From: Metapseudomonas otitidis
GTDB lineage: Bacteria > Pseudomonadota > Gammaproteobacteria > Pseudomonadales > Pseudomonadaceae
NCBI RefSeq assembly: GCF_900111835.1
Contig: NZ_FOJP01000004.1
Span: forward strand, 42,668-106,667
Direction: 5' to 3'
Length of the DNA stretch: 64,000 nucleotides
The notes beneath the pieces were generated by a model. The model worked only from the letters and a program-made list of their open reading frames with translations, was not told where the DNA came from and did no database searches. Below are positions 53,204-61,485 of this stretch, piece after piece. The translations under genes were made by a program, and so were the position numbers. Within the stretch, counting starts at the first letter, position 1; each line of letters opens with the position of its first letter.

Positions 53204-55426
53204 ATGCGAGGTTTCTGGCTGGCCCTGGCCGGTGGGCTGCTGGCGCTGCGCTTCCTGCCGGCGCTGCCGCCCGGTTGGCTGCTGCTGGGGCTGGCGGGCA
53301 TCGGCGCGGTGCTGCTGCCCTGGCGGGCGCGAGCGCTGGGCGTCGCCCTGATCGGCTTCGCCTGGGCCTGTCACTGTGCCCAGGTCGCCCTCGACGACCG
53401 GCTCGACCCGGCGCTGGACGGCACCACCCGCTGGCTGCAGGGGCAGGTGGTCGGCCTGCCGCAGCAGGAGGGCGGCGTGGTGCGCTTCGAACTGGTGCCC
53501 GCTGCCATCGAAGGGCTGCGCCTGCCCGGGCGGATGCGGGTGTCCTGGTACGGCGGGCCGGAGGTGCGCAGCGGCGAGACCTGGCGACTGGCCGTCACCC
53601 TTCGCCGCCCGCGTGGCCTGGTGAACCCCCACACCTTCGACTACGAGGCCTGGCTGCTGGCCCGGCATATCGGTGCCACCGGCACGGTGAAGGCGGGCGA
53701 GCGGCTCATGGCGGCCGAAGGGCCCGGCGCCTGGCGTGACGACCTGCGCCAGGCCATCCAACAGGCCGAGGCGCGGGGGCGCAACGGCACCATCGCCGCG
53801 CTGGTCCTGGGCGACGGCTCCGGCCTCAGCAGCCGCGACTGGCGGCACCTGCAGGACACCGGCACGGTTCACCTGATGGTTATCTCCGGGCAGCACATCT
53901 CCCTGCTGGCACTGCTGCTCTACGGTGCCGTGGCCGCCCTGGCCCGGCTCGGGCTCTGGCCAACGCGCCTGCTCTGGCTGCCCTGTGCCTGCGCGCTGGC
54001 CCTGGCTGGTGCTCTCGGCTATGGGGCGTTGGCCGGGTTCGACGTACCGGTGCAGCGCGCCTGCCTGATGACCGCCCTGGTGCTGCTCTGGCGCCTGCGT
54101 TTCCGCCGGCTCGGGGTGGTCACGCCACTGTTGGCGGTGCTCTGCGCCGTGCTGCTGGTGGACCCGCTGGCCTCCCTGCAGGCGGGCTTCTGGCTCTCCT
54201 TCGCAGCCGTAGCGCTGCTGGTGCTGGTGTTCGCCGGGCGCCTGGGCAGCCCGCCGGCCTGGCGCAGCGCATGGCGGGCACAGTGGGCCCTGAGCCTGGC
54301 GCTGACTCCGGCGCTGATGGCTCTTGCCCTGCCCATCAGCCTCAGCGGCCCCCTGGCCAACCTGGTGGCGGTGCCCTGGGTCAGCTTCGTCTCGGTGCCG
54401 TTGTCCCTGGCCGGCACGGCCCTGCATGCCGTGCCCGACCTGGGTGAAGGCCTGCTGTGGCTGGCGGGGCTTTCCCTGGAAGGGCTCTTCCTTCTATTGG
54501 GCTGGGTCGCCGAGGCGATGCCGGCCTGGCAGGCGCCTGCGCTGGCGGTCTGGACCTGGGCCCTGGTGCTGCTGGGCTGCCTGCTGCTGATCCTGCCGCC
54601 GGCGCTGCCCTTTCGCCTGCCGGGCCTGCTGTTGCTGGTGCTGCTGGTTTGGCCGCCCCTGCAGCGGCCTGCGTCCGGTACGGCGGATGTCCGCGTGCTG
54701 GACGTGGGGCAGGGCCTGGCGGTGCTGGTGCTTACCGAGCACCACGCCTTGCTGTATGACGCCGGCCCGCGCCAGGGCGGCTTCGACCTGGGCGAGCGGG
54801 TGGTGGTGCCGGCCCTGCGCGGGCTGGGTGTACGGCATCTGGACGAACTGCTGCTGAGCCACGCCGACAACGATCATTCCGGCGGGACCGAGGCGGTGGT
54901 GCATGCCCTGTCCGTGGTGCGGGTGATCAGCGGCGAGGTGGAGCGCCTGCCGCCCGGCCTCAACGCCCAGCCCTGCGAAGCCCGCCAGTGGGAGTGGGAT
55001 GGTGTGCACCTGCGCACCTGGCGCTGGCCCGAGGCCCGCGACAGCAATGATCGCTCCTGCGTGCTCACCCTCGAGGCCAACGGCGAGCGCCTGCACCTGA
55101 CCGGCGACCTCGGCCAGGCCGCCGAAGCCGCCTGGGTGGAGAGCGGCGAGCCCCTCGCTGCGGACTGGCTGCTGGCGCCCCACCATGGCAGCCGCAGCTC
55201 CTCCTCGGCGCGCCTGCTGCAGGCGGTGCGGCCGCGCGGGGCGCTGATCTCCCGGGGCGCGCGCAACGCCTTCGGCCATCCCCATCCCCAGGTGCTGGCG
55301 CGTTACCGTGCGCTGCCGGCGGCTCTTTACGACACCGCCGAGTCCGGCGCGCTGCTGATTCGCCTGGGCACCCACGGCGAGGTGTCGGGACTGCGGAGCC
55401 AGGCACGTTTCTGGCGGGAAAAATGA
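53204..55426 (+). CDS. comEC: DNA internalization protein ComEC/Rec2
   Basis: A 740-residue polytopic inner-membrane protein that forms the channel for single-stranded DNA during natural transformation. It has N-terminal membrane helices and DUF4131 region (about 1-190), the Competence core with LVISGQHISLLALL near 223-236, and a C-terminal metallo-beta-lactamase-like domain with SHADNDHSGG near 553-562 and APHHGSRSS near 657. The ATG at 53204 follows AGGGAGG. The full length suggests an intact gene; other competence genes lie outside the window. Confidence 0.92.
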   Translation: MRGFWLALAGGLLALRFLPALPPGWLLLGLAGIGAVLLPWRARALGVALIGFAWACHCAQVALDDRLDPALDGTTRWLQGQVVGLPQQEGGVVRFELVPAAIEGLRLPGRMRVSWYGGPEVRSGETWRLAVTLRRPRGLVNPHTFDYEAWLLARHIGATGTVKAGERLMAAEGPGAWRDDLRQAIQQAEARGRNGTIAALVLGDGSGLSSRDWRHLQDTGTVHLMVISGQHISLLALLLYGAVAALARLGLWPTRLLWLPCACALALAGALGYGALAGFDVPVQRACLMTALVLLWRLRFRRLGVVTPLLAVLCAVLLVDPLASLQAGFWLSFAAVALLVLVFAGRLGSPPAWRSAWRAQWALSLALTPALMALALPISLSGPLANLVAVPWVSFVSVPLSLAGTALHAVPDLGEGLLWLAGLSLEGLFLLLGWVAEAMPAWQAPALAVWTWALVLLGCLLLILPPALPFRLPGLLLLVLLVWPPLQRPASGTADVRVLDVGQGLAVLVLTEHHALLYDAGPRQGGFDLGERVVVPALRGLGVRHLDELLLSHADNDHSGGTEAVVHALSVVRVISGEVERLPPGLNAQPCEARQWEWDGVHLRTWRWPEARDSNDRSCVLTLEANGERLHLTGDLGQAAEAAWVESGEPLAADWLLAPHHGSRSSSSARLLQAVRPRGALISRGARNAFGHPHPQVLARYRALPAALYDTAESGALLIRLGTHGEVSGLRSQARFWREK

Positions 55427-55498
55427 GAACAGCGACGGTCGGCGGGCCGGGTGCCCTGTGCTAGAGTTGCGCGACTTTTTTCGAGGGGATTTACCACC

Positions 55499-56134
55499 GT
55501 GTGGGAGCTGGTCAAAGCAGGCGGCTGGATGATGCTGCCGATCATTCTGAGTTCCGTGGTCGCCACCGCCATCATCGCCGAGCGTCTCTGGACGCTGCGC
55601 AAGAACCGTGTCGCACCGCCGCAACTGCTGGGTCAGGTCTGGCGCATGGTCAAGGACAAGCAGCTCAACAGCCAGAAGCTCAAGGAGCTGCGCGCCTCCT
55701 CGCCGCTGGGTGAGGTGCTCGCCGCAGGCCTGGCCAACTCCAAGCACGGTCGCGAGATCATGAAGGAGTGCATCGAGGAGGCCGCGTCCCGCGTCATCCA
55801 CGAGCTGGAGCGCTACCTCAACACCCTCGGCACCATCGCCGCCATGGGCCCGCTGCTCGGCCTGCTGGGCACCGTGTTCGGCATGATCGAGATCTTCGGC
55901 GGCTTCATGGACAACGGCATGGCCAACGCCCCGGCCCTGGCTGGCGGTATCGGCAAGGCGCTGATCACCACCGCCGCCGGCCTGATGGTCGCCATCCCCG
56001 CCGTGTTCTTCCACCGCTTCCTGCTGCGTCGTGTCGACGAGCTGGTGGTGGCCATGGAACAGGACGCGATCAAGCTGGTGGAAGTGACCCAGGGCGACCG
56101 TGAAGTGGACTTCGCAGAGGAAGGCAAAGCGTGA
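55499..56134 (+). CDS. MotA/TolQ/ExbB family proton channel protein
   Basis: A 211-residue inner-membrane protein of the ExbB/TolQ family with three membrane segments: residues about 10-30, 108-130 and 150-175. The conserved core TLGTIAAMGPLLGLLGTVFGM is near 103-123. It partners with the ExbD/TolR-like product of the next gene to use proton motive force. The start is GTG at 55499, after GAGGGG, and its stop overlaps the next gene. It is not the tolQ of the tol-pal operon; its place before lpxK is the usual exbB-exbD-lpxK arrangement. Confidence 0.9.
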   Translation: MWELVKAGGWMMLPIILSSVVATAIIAERLWTLRKNRVAPPQLLGQVWRMVKDKQLNSQKLKELRASSPLGEVLAAGLANSKHGREIMKECIEEAASRVIHELERYLNTLGTIAAMGPLLGLLGTVFGMIEIFGGFMDNGMANAPALAGGIGKALITTAAGLMVAIPAVFFHRFLLRRVDELVVAMEQDAIKLVEVTQGDREVDFAEEGKA

Positions 56135-56574
56135 AGTTCCGCCGTCGGGCGGGCAACGTGGCCCGCGAGGAAGTCTTCCTCAACCTGACCTCGTTCATCG
56201 ACGTCATCTTCGTGCTGCTGCTGTTCTTCGTGGTCACCACCACCTTCAGCCGCCCCAGCGAGATGAAGATCGAACTGCCCGAGGCGGTCAGCGGCACGCC
56301 CACCGAGGCCACCACCGAGAAGACCCTGGAGCTGAGCATCAGCGCCGACGGGCAGTACGCCCTCAACGGCCAGGTGCTGGTGAAGAACGACCTCACCACC
56401 CTGATGAACGCCCTCGGCAAGGAATCCGGTGGTGACAACAGCCTGCCGATGATCATCAGCGCCGACGCCAAGACCACTCACCAGTCGGTGATCACCGCCA
56501 TGGATGCCGCCGGCAAGCTTGGCTTCAGCAAGCTGCGCATCACCACCGTCGAGGCCCAGCCGGAGAAGCCCTGA
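56131..56574 (+). CDS. ExbD/TolR family biopolymer transport protein
   Basis: A 147-residue protein with a cytosolic N terminus, one membrane helix at about 20-40 with the essential proton-binding aspartate in [16 protein letters not shown], and a periplasmic domain. It begins GTG at 56131, overlapping the ExbB gene by four bases, and overlaps lpxK by one base. It works with the ExbB-like protein as an energy-transducing unit; the periplasmic client is unknown. Confidence 0.92.
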   Translation: MKFRRRAGNVAREEVFLNLTSFIDVIFVLLLFFVVTTTFSRPSEMKIELPEAVSGTPTEATTEKTLELSISADGQYALNGQVLVKNDLTTLMNALGKESGGDNSLPMIISADAKTTHQSVITAMDAAGKLGFSKLRITTVEAQPEKP

Positions 56575-57578
56575 TGGCCTTCTCCGACCGCCTGCTGGAG
56601 GCCTGGTACCGGGGCCATCCCGCACTGGGCCTGCTGCGCCCGCTCGAGGCCCTCTACCGCCGCATCGCTGCCCGCCGCCGCGCCGCCTTCCTGGCCGGCG
56701 AGGGCGAGATCTACCGCGCCCCGGTCCCGGTGATGGTGGTGGGCAACATCACCGTCGGCGGCACCGGCAAGACCCCGATGATCCTCTGGCTGATCGAGCA
56801 CTGCCGGCAGCGCGGCCTGCGCGTCGGGGTGGTCAGCCGGGGCTACGGCGCCGAGCCGCCGCACCTGCCCTGGCGGGTCGAGGCCGACCAGAGCGCCGCC
56901 GTCGCCGGTGACGAACCCCTGCTGATCGTCCAGCGCAGCGGCGTGCCGCTGGTGATCGACCCCGACCGTTCCCGCGCCGTCCGCGCGCTGCTGGAGGAGG
57001 GGCCCTTCGACCTCATCCTCAGCGACGACGGCCTGCAGCATTACCGCCTGGCGCGGGACATCGAACTGGTGCTGATCGACGCCGCCCGTGGCCTCGGCAA
57101 TCGCCGCTGCCTGCCGGCCGGCCCCCTGCGCGAGCCCGCCGAGCGCCTGGCCAGTGTCGATGCCGTGCTCTACAACGGCGCAGACGAGGGTCCAGACGGC
57201 GCCCACGGCTTCCGTTTGCGCCCCTCGGCGCTGGTCAACCTGCGCAGCGGCGAGCGCGTCGGGCTCGAACATTTCCCCCCCGGCCAGGCCCTGCACGCGG
57301 TGGCCGGCATCGGCAACCCGCAGCGTTTCTTCACCACGCTCGAGGCGCTAAACTGGCGCCCGATTCCGCATGCCTTCGCCGATCACGCCCGCTTCGGGCC
57401 CGCCGAGCTGCAGTTCAGCCCGCCGCTGCCCCTGGTGATGACGGAGAAGGACGCGGTCAAGTGCCGGGCCTTCGCCGGCGCCGACTGGTGGTACCTGGCG
57501 GTGGACGCCGCACCATCCGCCGGCTTCGTCCGCTGGCTCGATGCGCGCCTCGCCGCACTGGCGCCGGCCCGCCCCTGA
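56574..57578 (+). CDS. lpxK: Tetraacyldisaccharide 4'-kinase
   Basis: A 334-residue inner-membrane-associated kinase that makes lipid IVA from its disaccharide precursor with ATP. The Walker [14 protein letters not shown] is at about 57-69, followed by [10 protein letters not shown], and [12 protein letters not shown] near 145-156. A short hydrophobic N-terminal region anchors it to the membrane. Start overlaps the ExbD gene stop by one base. Confidence 0.95.
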   Translation: MAFSDRLLEAWYRGHPALGLLRPLEALYRRIAARRRAAFLAGEGEIYRAPVPVMVVGNITVGGTGKTPMILWLIEHCRQRGLRVGVVSRGYGAEPPHLPWRVEADQSAAVAGDEPLLIVQRSGVPLVIDPDRSRAVRALLEEGPFDLILSDDGLQHYRLARDIELVLIDAARGLGNRRCLPAGPLREPAERLASVDAVLYNGADEGPDGAHGFRLRPSALVNLRSGERVGLEHFPPGQALHAVAGIGNPQRFFTTLEALNWRPIPHAFADHARFGPAELQFSPPLPLVMTEKDAVKCRAFAGADWWYLAVDAAPSAGFVRWLDARLAALAPARP

Positions 57579-57613
57579 AACCCGCCCCCGAGGCGGTCAC
57601 CAAGGATTCCCCC

Positions 57614-57799
57614 ATGGACCCGAAACTGCTCGACATCCTCGCCTGCCCGCTGTGCAAGGGCCCGCTCAAGCTCGCCGACGACAAGAGCGAGCTGATCTGC
57701 AAGAACGACGCCCTGGCCTTCCCCGTGCGTGAAGGCATCCCGGTGATGCTCGAAGGCGAAGCCCGCACCCTCAACGTCGACGAACGGCTGGACAAGTGA
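57614..57799 (+). CDS. Trm112-like zinc-ribbon protein
   Basis: A 61-residue protein of the Trm112/YcaR family. It has one cysteine pair, LACPLCKG (C11, C14), and [18 protein letters not shown] with one further cysteine. The eukaryotic Trm112 is a partner of methyltransferases; in bacteria the family sits beside lpxK and kdsB with no settled role. CCCCC-ATG start at 57614. Its stop overlaps the kdsB start. Confidence 0.88.
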   Translation: MDPKLLDILACPLCKGPLKLADDKSELICKNDALAFPVREGIPVMLEGEARTLNVDERLDK

Positions 57800-58563
57800 T
57801 GGGCCAGGCCTTCACCGTCGTCATCCCCGCCCGCTACGCCTCCACCCGCCTGCCCGGCAAGCCCCTGCAGGACATCGGCGGCAAGCCGATGATCCAGCAC
57901 GTCTGGGAGCAGGCCCGCCGCAGCGCCGCCGAGCGCGTGGTGGTGGCCACCGATGATACGCGCATCGTCGAGGCCTGCCAGGGCTTCGGCGCCGAGGTGG
58001 TGCTGACCCGCGTCGACCACAACTCCGGCACCGACCGCCTGGCCGAAGTGGCCACCCAACTGGGCCTGGCCGGCGACGCCATCGTGGTCAACGTCCAGGG
58101 CGACGAGCCGCTGATCCCCCCGGCGATCATCGACCAGGTGGCTGCCAACCTGGCTGCCCACCCGGAAGCCGGCATCGCCACCCTGGCCGAGCCCATCGGC
58201 GAGGTGCAGGCCCTGTTCAACCCCAACGTGGTGAAGGTGGTGACCGACCTCAACGGCCTGGCCCTGACCTTCAGCCGCGCACCGCTGCCCTGGGCGCGGG
58301 ACGCCTTCGCCCGGGACCGCGACAGCCTGCCGGCCGGCGTGCCCTACCGCCGCCACATCGGCATCTACGCCTACCGCGCCGGCTTCCTGCATGACTTCGT
58401 CGCCTGGGGCCCGTGCTGGCTGGAAGACACCGAGTGCCTGGAGCAGCTGCGTGCCCTCTGGCACGGCGTGCGCATCCACGTCGCCGATGCCCTGGAAGCC
58501 CCGGCTGCCGGGGTCGACACCGCCGAAGACCTGGAGCGGGTCCGCCGCCTGCTGGGGGCCTGA
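57799..58563 (+). CDS. kdsB: 3-deoxy-manno-octulosonate cytidylyltransferase
   Basis: A 254-residue enzyme that activates Kdo with CTP to CMP-Kdo for LPS inner-core synthesis. The nucleotide loop [14 protein letters not shown] is at about 10-23, with VVATDDTRI near 50 and [11 protein letters not shown] near 96-106. The ATG at 57799 is chosen over the in-frame GTG at 57796. It overlaps the neighbouring genes on both sides by one base. Confidence 0.95.
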   Translation: MGQAFTVVIPARYASTRLPGKPLQDIGGKPMIQHVWEQARRSAAERVVVATDDTRIVEACQGFGAEVVLTRVDHNSGTDRLAEVATQLGLAGDAIVVNVQGDEPLIPPAIIDQVAANLAAHPEAGIATLAEPIGEVQALFNPNVVKVVTDLNGLALTFSRAPLPWARDAFARDRDSLPAGVPYRRHIGIYAYRAGFLHDFVAWGPCWLEDTECLEQLRALWHGVRIHVADALEAPAAGVDTAEDLERVRRLLGA

Positions 58564-59024
58564 TGCGCGTTCTCTTCGTCTGCCTCGGCAACATCTGCCG
58601 CTCGCCCACCGCCGAGGGGGTCCTGCGCGGCAAGCTGGAACAGGCCGGCCTGGCTGAACGGGTGGAAGTGGATTCCGCCGGCACCGCCGGCTGGCACGTC
58701 GGCAAGGCGCCGGACCCGCGCACCTGCCAGGCCGCCGCCAAGCGCGGCTACGACCTTTCCGCCCTGCGTGCGCGCCAGGTCAGCGCCGAGGACTTCCAGC
58801 GCTTCGACCTGGTCCTGGCCATGGACCACTCCAACCTGCGCGACCTCAAGGCCCTGCACGCCGGCCGGGGCAACGCCCCGGACCTGTTCCTGCGCCGCTA
58901 CGGCCTGGCCACCGAGGAAGTGCCCGATCCCTACTACGGCGGGGAAGACGGCTTCGAGACCGTGCTCGACCTGGTGGAGCAGGCCTGCGACGGCCTGATC
59001 GCCGAGATCCGGGAGCGCCTGTGA
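58563..59024 (+). CDS. Low-molecular-weight protein-tyrosine phosphatase
   Basis: A 153-residue phosphatase. The P-loop VCLGNICRSPTAEG, with the catalytic C7 and R13 (C-x5-R), is at residues 6-19, and the general-acid aspartate is in VPDPYYGG near 120. Eukaryotic-like LMW-PTPs in bacteria often act on tyrosine kinases for exopolysaccharide; here the gene is wedged between kdsB and murB, so a client in envelope biogenesis is possible. Start overlaps the kdsB stop by one base. Confidence 0.92.
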   Translation: MRVLFVCLGNICRSPTAEGVLRGKLEQAGLAERVEVDSAGTAGWHVGKAPDPRTCQAAAKRGYDLSALRARQVSAEDFQRFDLVLAMDHSNLRDLKALHAGRGNAPDLFLRRYGLATEEVPDPYYGGEDGFETVLDLVEQACDGLIAEIRERL

Positions 59025-60040
59025 GCCTGCAGCTGCACGACAACCAGCCCCTCAAGCCCTACAACACCTTCGGCGTATCGGTGCAGGCGCGCCTGTTCGC
59101 CGAGGCCCGCACCGACGACGAGGTGCGCGAAGCGCTGGCCCTGGCCGCCGAGCGCGGCCTGCCCCTGCAGGTGATCGGCGGCGGCAGCAACCTGCTGCTG
59201 ACCCGTGACCTCGACGCCCTGGTGCTGCGCATGGCCAGCCGTGGCATCCGCGTGCTGGCCGAGGCTGATGGGCGCGTCATCGTCGAAGCCGAAGCCGGCG
59301 AACCCTGGCACCCCTTCGTGCTCTGGACCCTCGACCAGGGCCTGGCCGGGCTGGAGAACCTCAGCCTGATCCCGGGCACGGTCGGCGCCGCGCCGATGCA
59401 GAACATCGGTGCCTACGGGGTGGAGATCAAGGACGTCTTCGTCGGCCTCACCGCCCTGGATCGCCAGAGCGGCGAGCTGCACGAGTTCGGCCTCGACGAC
59501 TGCGCCTTCGGCTACCGCGAGAGCCGCTTCAAGCGCGAGGCAGGCCGCTGGGTGATCCTGCGCGTGCGCTTCGCCCTGGGCCGCGCCGCCGCCTTGCACC
59601 TGGACTACGGCCCGGTGCGCCAGCGCCTGGAGGCCGAAGGCATCAGCGCGCCGACCCCGCGTGATGTCAGCCGCGCCATCTGTGCCATCCGCAGCGAGAA
59701 GCTGCCGGACCCGGCCCAGCTCGGCAACGCCGGCAGCTTCTTCAAGAACCCCGTGGTGCCGGCCGCCCAGGCCGAGGCGCTGCGCCAGCAGTACCCCGAC
59801 CTGGTGGCCTATCCCCAGGGCGAAGGCCTGGCGAAGCTCGCTGCCGGCTGGCTGATCGACAAGGCCGGCTGGAAGGGTTTCCGCGAAGGGGATGCGGGCG
59901 TCCATCGCCTGCAGGCGCTGGTGCTGGTGAACCATGGCCAGGCCACCGGTGGGGAGATCCACGCCCTGGCCGGGCGCATCCAGGCGGACATCGCCGCCCG
60001 GTTCGGGGTCGAGCTGGAGATGGAGCCCAACCTGCTCTGA
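59021..60040 (+). CDS. murB: UDP-N-acetylenolpyruvoylglucosamine reductase
   Basis: A 339-residue NADPH-dependent flavoenzyme that makes UDP-MurNAc. The FAD motif VIGGGSNLLL is at about 51-60, IPGTVGAAPMQNIGAYG near 119-135, and the catalytic serine region GNAGSFFKNPVV near 233-244. It is a type I MurB, with the C-terminal region LAAGWLIDKAGWKG. GTG start overlaps the phosphatase by four bases. It ends the operon at a terminator. Confidence 0.95.
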   Translation: MSLQLHDNQPLKPYNTFGVSVQARLFAEARTDDEVREALALAAERGLPLQVIGGGSNLLLTRDLDALVLRMASRGIRVLAEADGRVIVEAEAGEPWHPFVLWTLDQGLAGLENLSLIPGTVGAAPMQNIGAYGVEIKDVFVGLTALDRQSGELHEFGLDDCAFGYRESRFKREAGRWVILRVRFALGRAAALHLDYGPVRQRLEAEGISAPTPRDVSRAICAIRSEKLPDPAQLGNAGSFFKNPVVPAAQAEALRQQYPDLVAYPQGEGLAKLAAGWLIDKAGWKGFREGDAGVHRLQALVLVNHGQATGGEIHALAGRIQADIAARFGVELEMEPNLL

Positions 60041-60090
60041 CCCCTGGCAGGCTGCGGGAATACCGACGGCGTTGAAAACGCCCGTCCGGA

Positions 60091-60118
60091 GGGCTCTCCC
60101 AGGCGGGAGAGCCCTTTT
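60091..60118. terminator. murB terminator
   Basis: GGGCTCTCCC pairs perfectly with GGGAGAGCCC around AGGC, followed by TTTT. It ends three bases before the stop codon of the convergent gene. Confidence 0.9.
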
Positions 60119-60121
60119 GCC

Positions 60122-61183
60122 TCAATGCAGCTTCAGCTTGCCGATGCGGTCGTTGTCCAGGCTGCCGAAGTACAGCGTGTCGCCCACCGGCTTCACCGAC
60201 GTGATCATGCGCAGGTGCGTGCCGCTGGTGTCGTGCAGGCTGCGGATGATCTGCCCGTTCTCGTCCAGCGCGATCACCAGCCCGTAGGGCACCGGCTTCG
60301 GCCACAGCGCGCGGGGCAGCTTGGCGATCTGTGCCTTCAGCCAGGGCTGGGTGTGGAGGAAGTCCGCATCGGCCTTGCGCGGGGAGGGCAGGGCCACCCA
60401 GAAGGTGCCCTTGCGGTCGCCCTGCAGGTTGTCCGGCAGGCCCGGCAGGTTGTCGATGAACACGTCATGGGTCCCGGCCTTCTCGCCGCTCAGCCAGTAG
60501 CGGGTGATGCGGTAGCGGTAGGTTTCGTTCACCAGCACGAAGTCTTCCTTGGCCGACAGCGCCACGCCGTTGGCGAAGTACAGGTCCTTGAGCAGCACCT
60601 CCACCTTGCCGGTGGCCGGGTCGTAGCGCATCAGGCGGCCATGGGGGCGGGCTTCCAGCAGGTCCAGCAGGTAGTCCGGCTGCTGGAACTTGTCCGAGGC
60701 GTCGGTGAAATAGATGCGGCCGTCGCTGGCGATGTCCAGGTCGTCGGTGAAGCGGAACGGGCCGCCTTCGGCCTCGGTAGCCAGCACCTTGATGGTGCCT
60801 TTCGGGTCGATGCTCAGCAGCCCCTTGTAGGCGTCGCCGACGATCAGGTTGCCCTGGGCGTCGAAGTCCATGCCCAGCGGACGGCCACCGGTCTCGGCGA
60901 AGGTTTCCAGGCGCCCGTCGGTGTCGATGCGCACCACGCGGCCGTCATGCAGGCCGGCGTAGACGCGGCCCTGGGCATCCACGGCGGTGTCTTCCGGCCC
61001 GTGCACCTGCCCCTTGGCCAGCAGCTCGGCCTTCATCAGCGTGTCGTTGGGTTCCAGCACCCCGGTCATGGTCGGCGCCGGCGGCGCATCCCAGGCCAGC
61101 GGGTCGATGGGGGAGGGGGTGAAGGCAAGGTAGAGGGTGAGCGCGAGGATCAACAGGGCCAGCAGGCCCAGCAACTTCTTCAT
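60122..61183 (-). CDS. Strictosidine synthase-like / SMP-30-like beta-propeller protein
   Basis: A 353-residue protein with an N-terminal membrane anchor or signal (residues about 2-22, MKKLLGLLALLILALTLYLA) and a six-bladed beta-propeller of the strictosidine synthase/SMP-30/APMAP type. Repeated blade motifs include GRVYAGLHDGRVVRID, GNLIVGDAYKGLLSID and GTFWVALPSPRKAD. Family members hydrolyse lactones or esters; the substrate is unknown. It is probably a membrane-anchored periplasmic enzyme. It marks the end of the PAO1-like gene order. Confidence 0.82.
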   Translation of the reverse strand: MKKLLGLLALLILALTLYLAFTPSPIDPLAWDAPPAPTMTGVLEPNDTLMKAELLAKGQVHGPEDTAVDAQGRVYAGLHDGRVVRIDTDGRLETFAETGGRPLGMDFDAQGNLIVGDAYKGLLSIDPKGTIKVLATEAEGGPFRFTDDLDIASDGRIYFTDASDKFQQPDYLLDLLEARPHGRLMRYDPATGKVEVLLKDLYFANGVALSAKEDFVLVNETYRYRITRYWLSGEKAGTHDVFIDNLPGLPDNLQGDRKGTFWVALPSPRKADADFLHTQPWLKAQIAKLPRALWPKPVPYGLVIALDENGQIIRSLHDTSGTHLRMITSVKPVGDTLYFGSLDNDRIGKLKLH

Positions 61184-61485
61184 GTCCGAATTCCCTGGCG
61201 GTGGCCCACGGGGCCTGGTTGTTGTCGGAGGCGGCTCTTTCGTGGCGTGCCGGCCGCCCCGGGGGATCGGCGCGAGGCCGAAGGTCCGAGGCGGGATGCT
61301 ACTGCGTCGCGGTTAGGGTGGGGAGGTTTTTTACGGCCGACCCGCAAGCGGCGGCCGTTTTTCCGCCGCCAGGGGGGGGCGCATTCTCGAACCGCAAAAA
61401 AACTTCACACCCCTTAACCCGTTCGCCGAACCCCCTCCGTCTACTGGTGCACAAGGACATTCCGGTCCCCCCAGGAGAACCCGCC
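61184..61485. promoter_or_regulatory. 302-base region upstream of the vWA-sigma operon
   Basis: No gene is supported. It must hold the promoter of the vWA lipoprotein operon and of the divergent propeller gene. A hairpin with ACGGCCG and CGGCCGT followed by TTTTT lies at 61333-61362, and a long G-run and A-run near 61370-61402. A CAGGAGA ribosome site precedes the ATG at 61486. Confidence 0.4.

Noticed and set aside
61389-61443. Possible ECF sigma promoter (GAACC or AACTTC with GTCTA) upstream of the vWA gene
   Set aside because: The spacings between candidate -35 and -10 parts are either about 10 or over 30 bases, not the 16-17 expected.
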